Source: a virus. From it: DNA of 61,841 nucleotides. Where the stretch lies: positions 1 to 61,841 of the IMG/VR virus record IMGVR_UViG_3300050821_003130. One strand, given 5' to 3'. The translations under genes were made by a program, and so were the position numbers. Numbering within the stretch: position 1 is the first letter of the stretch; the number at the start of each line of letters is the position of its first letter. Shown here piece after piece: positions 58,436-61,841 of this stretch. The notes under the pieces were generated by a model. That model was not told where the DNA came from, searched no databases, and worked only from the letters and a program-made list of their open reading frames with translations.

Positions 58436-58612
58436 TTACTTCGGGCTCGAGGAAGTGCCGACGTGCTCGACGCCCATCTTCGGGGACTTCTGCTGGCCCG
58501 GCAGATTGGACTTGCGTCCGCCGATCTCCTGTTCCTCCATGCTGACGCGCACGATCTGGGCATCGCTGGTGGGGATGGACTTGGTTCCGTTGCTGAAAAT
58601 ATTGGCTCCCAT
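58436..58612 (-). CDS. Hypothetical structural-region protein, 58 residues
   Basis: Polar protein with VRVSMEEQEIGGRKSNLPGQQK and a Ser-rich end. GGAG lies eight bases before the ATG. Possibly a small head protein. Not recognised. Confidence 0.65.
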   Translation of the reverse strand: MGANIFSNGTKSIPTSDAQIVRVSMEEQEIGGRKSNLPGQQKSPKMGVEHVGTSSSPK

Positions 58613-58621
58613 GATGGGCTC

Positions 58622-59017
58622 CTATGCCGCGGCTTGAGGCTGCGGTGCTCCGGGTTGCGGGGACGGGGGCGCGCCACCGGGCGCCCCGCGCTGCTGTAGC
58701 TGGGCCATGAGCTGAGCATTTTGCGTCTGCTTCAGCTGCATGTCCTGAATCTCGTTGCGCTTGCCGGCTGGGGAGGACGATCCGGGCGGGACGTGCTTCG
58801 CCAGCAGCGATATCGCCTTGGTGATGGCCTGCCCCGCCTCGGATGTGGCCCCGAGGTCCGCGAGGATGCTCGGCATTTCGCCAACCAGGAGCGCCAGCTT
58901 CTGCATACCCTTCATCTCAAGACCACGGTTCGGCGTCGGCTGAGTGGCCGGCGATGAACCCATGGGAGGACCCTGGGACGGGGGCGGGGCTTGGGCTGGC
59001 ATTCCTGTGTCAGGCAT
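58622..59017 (-). CDS. Pro/Gln-rich virion-region protein
   Basis: 131 residues: flexible Pro/Gln-rich ends with a helical centre (LALLVGEMPSILADLGATSEAGQAI). Likely a head or connector accessory protein. Not recognised. Confidence 0.6.
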   Translation of the reverse strand: MPDTGMPAQAPPPSQGPPMGSSPATQPTPNRGLEMKGMQKLALLVGEMPSILADLGATSEAGQAITKAISLLAKHVPPGSSSPAGKRNEIQDMQLKQTQNAQLMAQLQQRGAPGGAPPSPQPGAPQPQAAA

Positions 59018-59029
59018 ATTGGGGATGGC

Positions 59030-59077
59030 CTACTTGCGGCCCTTCCGCTTGCCCTTACGCTTGCTGCGCTCGTACAT
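59030..59077 (-). CDS. 15-residue polybasic microprotein
   Basis: Ten of fifteen residues are Lys/Arg in KRKGKRKGRK-type repeats. GGAGG lies six bases before the ATG, one of the best ribosome binding sites in the window. It opens the leftward capsid group. It may neutralise DNA during packaging or act as a leader peptide. Its size limits certainty. Confidence 0.5.
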   Translation of the reverse strand: MYERSKRKGKRKGRK

Positions 59078-59234
59078 CTGGCGCCTCCTTTCGAGGGTTG
59101 ATGTGACCCGTCACGCGACGGTGATGCAACGTGGACCGGTATGGCGTTCGGGAGCAACCCCGCATTCTTTACGTTTTTCTTGAATTCTGTTTGGTTATGC
59201 GATAGTTGTGCGAAGATTGGCGGGGAATTTTGCA
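59078..59234. promoter_or_regulatory. Divergent promoter region
   Basis: 157 bases between the leftward microprotein gene and the rightward AlpA-like gene, with an AT-rich core but no hexamer pair of high quality. At least one promoter in each direction is expected. Confidence 0.4.
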
Positions 59235-59474
59235 ATGGACATGGACGTAAAGACCATCAAGGCAAGGAAAGAGCGCCAACCCATCCCGCAGTGCGAATAT
59301 TACACAGCCAAGGAAGTATCGACGATCCTTGGTGTCAGCATGGGGTGGCTTTACCCTCGCATCGGAACCAAAGAGGCCCCTCCCGCCACGCGATTCGGCC
59401 TGTTGTTCAAATTCCCCAAAGATGAATTCAACCGCTGGCGACAGCAGAGAGGCAAAGTTCAATGTTCAGCCTAG
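59235..59474 (+). CDS. AlpA/excisionase-type HTH protein
   Basis: 79 residues: YYTAKEVSTILGVSMGWLYPRI is the MerR-like HTH of AlpA and Xis, followed by a basic hydrophobic wing. GGGGAA precedes the ATG at 59235. Likely controls the small rightward cassette or excision. Confidence 0.7.
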   Translation: MDMDVKTIKARKERQPIPQCEYYTAKEVSTILGVSMGWLYPRIGTKEAPPATRFGLLFKFPKDEFNRWRQQRGKVQCSA

Positions 59475-59818
59475 CAATCAATTTCGGCGCGTCCGGAAAT
59501 GCGTGGTCGTTCCTGTTCACGAAGAAGGAGCACGTCGAGGCTGCGGTCAGCATGTTCGCTCAGGCCAAGCCGGACGACGAGATCGCAATCACCGATGATT
59601 TCGGCACCACTGCCGTCATCCGCCGCGGCGGGTTTAACGGCTGGCTGGTCGAAGACCTCAACCTCGCCAAGGGCGCCAACATCGCCCGCTCGATGTATCA
59701 GGCCAAGACGCAGGCGGAGTTTCAATCGATGGCGCAGAACGAGCCGTCGCTCGCCATCCTGCGCGGCCAGCAGTCTCCGATCATCGCTCCGTTTCCGCGC
59801 CAAGGGAGGGCGTCATGA
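59462..59818 (+). CDS. Hypothetical protein of the rightward cassette
   Basis: 118 residues, alpha/beta (FLFTKKEHVEAAVSMF, then ITDDFGTTAVIRR). Overlaps its neighbours on both sides. Not recognised. Confidence 0.6.
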   Translation: MFSLAINFGASGNAWSFLFTKKEHVEAAVSMFAQAKPDDEIAITDDFGTTAVIRRGGFNGWLVEDLNLAKGANIARSMYQAKTQAEFQSMAQNEPSLAILRGQQSPIIAPFPRQGRAS

Positions 59819-60027
59819 ACACACCGGCACTCGACAAGCTCCTGCAGGACGTGGCCAACGCTTCCAGCCCGTTCGCGCTCGGCAACGATTGGCAGGACAT
59901 CAAGGCCGGGATGGTGGAGGCTGCGGCGTGGAAGGCCGACATCGAAAGCCGGCTTGCTGCACTCGAAAGTCCCCACATTGTCGTGATCGGCGAGCACCAC
60001 CCCGGCCCCACCGGATCGGGAGACTAG
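59815..60027 (+). CDS. Hypothetical protein, last of the rightward cassette
   Basis: 70 residues; helical with a Gly/Pro/His end. Its TAG overlaps the portal stop through a shared CTAG. Not recognised. Confidence 0.6.
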   Translation: MNTPALDKLLQDVANASSPFALGNDWQDIKAGMVEAAAWKADIESRLAALESPHIVVIGEHHPGPTGSGD

Positions 60028-61739
60028 TGCTTCCCGCCCATCTGCTTTGACACCACCTTCTCGTAAATGTCGGGGTGGTTGGCCTTCAAATCCTCGATCA
60101 TCGCCGCGTTCTGCTTTTCCTTCTCGCGCAGCTCGGTGTGCAGCAATTCCTTGTTGGGGAATGGCAGGTTGTCCACCATGTAGTGCGGCGTGACGATGCC
60201 GAGCTTTGCCCCCTCCGCCATGAGTTGCTTGTGATCGTCGGCAAAGATCGGGCTGGACGAATGGCTGTCCACAGATACGCGCCGGTCCATGGGGATGTCG
60301 GAGAGCAGAAATGACGTTTCCTCCGCATCTTTCGGCGTGTCCGCTTTGGTCCAATACGTTGCACCGTCCTTGTACTGCTTCAGCATGAACGTGAGATCGG
60401 CGGCCGTGGCGCACTGGCGTTCGACCAGAAGTGAGCGGTCACGCAGCGTCGGAGAGCCGGTTTTCAGCAGCGTGTCGGCATGGACGCCTGCCCGCACGCC
60501 GGGCTCGCCGCGGCCCTGGAGGATTTCCGGGAACCCGCTCTGCATGTTGATGATCTCGATGATGAACTTCAGGATCGGCAGGAAATCGACCCATGCCGGG
60601 GTGATGTCGTTCACCGAGGCTCCGGCCGGCATGTTGAAGTAGCCGGCTGAACGGGCTTGGTCGTAGAGCTCGTCGGCCAACCCGTCGTAGCCGGCAAATC
60701 CGAGCAGCTTGTCGATCTGGACACCCAGCATCCGGCGCGCGTCGTCGGCTGTGGTGGCGAGCCACCCGCTGGCCTCGATCACGTCCGAAATCTCGCTCTT
60801 GCCCCAGAAATATCCCGATACCTCGTTCATCTGGATCAGTGTGTAGGGGTGCCGGCCGCTGTTCTTGGCGAGCAGGTTGGTCCGGTTGTAGATCGGCGCC
60901 ACCAGGATATCGGGCTCGATAATCTGGATGGTGACGTAATCGTCCTCGCCTTGCACCCAAAGCTCGTGCATCCGAACCGTGTCGGTTCCGATCTGCGGCT
61001 CGAGGATGGGGTAATTGGCGTCGGACGTGAGCGAGACGATCCCGCCCGGCATGGGCGATCCGGCCTGCCCGCTGGTGTTGATCTGATTCGTTGACAGGAC
61101 TTGGTGAAAGAAGCTGTTGGGCGTGTCCCCGATCAGGCCGCGCATGGAGTGGGTCTGAATGCGCTTATAGAGCTTGTCGGCCTCGGGAAGCGAGTAGACC
61201 CGGCGCCACACCTCCGGCATGGTCAGAAGCGTGGTTTCGCAGAGGATGGGCTGCTTGCCGATCTCGTTCTCGTCCTCGCGATAGACGGCGAACTGCCACG
61301 GCATGACGAGGCGCTTGTGGTAGACGGGCGCTGACTTTTCCCCCTCCTGCTGAACCCACTGCTTGAAAATGCAGGCTCCGTACTTTCCGGCCTCGTAGAC
61401 GCCGCGGGCGAACGCCGTATCGGTGTTGCTGCGCTCCCAATCACGGCTGAGCAGGCGGGCGCCGACCTTGCCCCATTCGAGGATGTTCTTGGGATAGACG
61501 TTCTCGTAATCGATCGTGAATTGGAGCTCGGTCGGGCTGAACAGGTGGGCGGAGAACCGATCAAGGAGGAAAGGCAGCAGGTTTATCAGCGCCTTGGGCC
61601 CGGTGTTTCGTCCGGCTTCGGTGATCTGATTGATGTTGCGGCAGTGGGCTGTGCGGGTCGCCTGGCTCTGTCGGCATTCCTCAGACCATTCGAGAGCCTG
61701 TCGTGTCAGCTTCTTGTTATCACTCGGTATTTCCAGCAC
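60024..61739 (-). CDS. Portal protein (podovirus-type)
   Basis: 571 residues, the ring through which DNA is packed and ejected. Long and alpha-rich, with RIQTHSMRGLIGD, PYTLIQMNEVSGYFWGKSE and a C-terminal FPNKELLHTELREKEKQ coil. The length fits podovirus portals. Starts at a GTG two bases after the TAA of the zinc-ribbon gene. The gene order terminase, zinc ribbon, portal is the typical packaging arrangement across the window ends. Confidence 0.85.
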   Translation of the reverse strand: MLEIPSDNKKLTRQALEWSEECRQSQATRTAHCRNINQITEAGRNTGPKALINLLPFLLDRFSAHLFSPTELQFTIDYENVYPKNILEWGKVGARLLSRDWERSNTDTAFARGVYEAGKYGACIFKQWVQQEGEKSAPVYHKRLVMPWQFAVYREDENEIGKQPILCETTLLTMPEVWRRVYSLPEADKLYKRIQTHSMRGLIGDTPNSFFHQVLSTNQINTSGQAGSPMPGGIVSLTSDANYPILEPQIGTDTVRMHELWVQGEDDYVTIQIIEPDILVAPIYNRTNLLAKNSGRHPYTLIQMNEVSGYFWGKSEISDVIEASGWLATTADDARRMLGVQIDKLLGFAGYDGLADELYDQARSAGYFNMPAGASVNDITPAWVDFLPILKFIIEIINMQSGFPEILQGRGEPGVRAGVHADTLLKTGSPTLRDRSLLVERQCATAADLTFMLKQYKDGATYWTKADTPKDAEETSFLLSDIPMDRRVSVDSHSSSPIFADDHKQLMAEGAKLGIVTPHYMVDNLPFPNKELLHTELREKEKQNAAMIEDLKANHPDIYEKVVSKQMGGKH

Positions 61740-61741
61740 GA

Positions 61742-61841
61742 TTAGACCCGCTTGCGATACAGCGGATTCTGCACCTCCAGCGAAGGCATGTCGGACGCAA
61801 CCGCCCCAGCGTGACGAGGATCAATCCGCTCCCTGTGGGTG
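61742..61841 (-). CDS. Zinc-ribbon protein, C-terminal part (continues from base 1)
   Basis: C-terminal about 30 codons of the gene that begins at 470, ending MPSLEVQNPLYRKRV and a TAA at 61742-61744. The frame continues from the left edge through the 9-base terminal overlap. Confidence 0.78.
   Translation of the reverse strand, partial: THRERIDPRHAGAVASDMPSLEVQNPLYRKRV
61833..61841. repeat. Right copy of 9-base terminal repeat
   Basis: Identical to bases 1-9; see the left copy. Confidence 0.7.

Noticed and set aside
1-61841. tRNA genes
   Set aside because: No cloverleaf with the usual T-loop and acceptor pairing was noticed, though an exhaustive scan was not possible by eye; a tRNAscan-SE run would settle it.

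Overview
The window is one tailed-phage genome of about 61.8 kb, apparently complete. A head-tail gene set runs leftward from the portal (61.7 kb) to the fibre and lysis genes (34.6 kb), and the terminase gene lies just inside the left end. The last 9 bases repeat the first 9, and a zinc-ribbon gene stays in frame across the joined ends, so the left and right edges belong together as a circular or circularly permuted map. The short portal, paired gp11-like adaptors, gp12-like nozzle, three ejection-type proteins and lack of a tape-measure, sheath or major tail-tube gene point to a short-tailed (podovirus-like) virion. The host is probably an alphaproteobacterium, most likely Bradyrhizobium or a relative (Hyphomicrobiales). 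The clues are a GcrA-family cell-cycle regulator, an outer-membrane protein opening with the rhizobial pattern of a signal peptide followed by ADMPVKAP, a PC4-like protein, a Tat-signal protein and overall high GC.

Layout. (1) 0.5-3.6 kb, minus: large terminase carrying a LAGLIDADG intein. (2) 3.6-13.3 kb, minus: a tightly overlapping operon for a sugar or surface pathway (two NAD-dependent sugar epimerases, a DegT aminotransferase, an ATP-grasp ligase, a GT-A-like protein and a TPR-glycosyltransferase), interleaved with a DEDD exonuclease and many tiny proteins. (3) 13.3-18.6 kb, minus: a serine recombinase, a Gly-Tyr/Ser/Asp repeat protein, an HNH nuclease and small proteins. (4) 18.7-23.5 kb, plus: an apparently truncated host-type gene, two putative regulators, the PC4-like protein and small membrane proteins. 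(5) 23.5-28.6 kb, minus: GcrA homologue, RadD-like helicase, HNH nuclease, DUF1376 and DUF1064 proteins and a ribbon-helix-helix regulator. (6) 28.7-34.6 kb, plus: RecE-like nuclease, coiled-coil protein, Sak4-like ATPase, a radical SAM enzyme and zinc-finger miniproteins. (7) 34.6-61.7 kb, minus: outer-membrane protein, holin candidate, DUF1906 endolysin, a block of exported fibre-like proteins, ejection proteins, nozzle, adaptors, capsid, scaffold and portal. Two short plus-strand cassettes interrupt this last block (52.7-53.6 kb and 59.2-60.0 kb).

How it works together. No DNA polymerase, primase or RNA polymerase was recognised, so replication and transcription probably use host enzymes, helped by phage recombination functions (RecE-like nuclease, Sak4-like ATPase, RadD-like helicase). 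Phage-borne regulators (GcrA, two RHH proteins, HTH proteins) probably time expression. Most gene junctions in the left arm are ATGA or GTGA overlaps, which implies translational coupling; these overlaps were used to choose many starts. No tRNA, CRISPR array, large integrase or CI-like repressor was recognised.

Most unusual points: the sugar operon; a run of signal-peptide-bearing fibre-like proteins, including a seven-repeat probable beta-propeller, next to a phage-borne outer-membrane protein; a mutually exclusive hairpin arrangement over the ribosome binding site of an adaptor gene; a candidate small RNA with a strong terminator; and a 15-residue polybasic microprotein. All family names come from motif recognition by eye; no database search was run.
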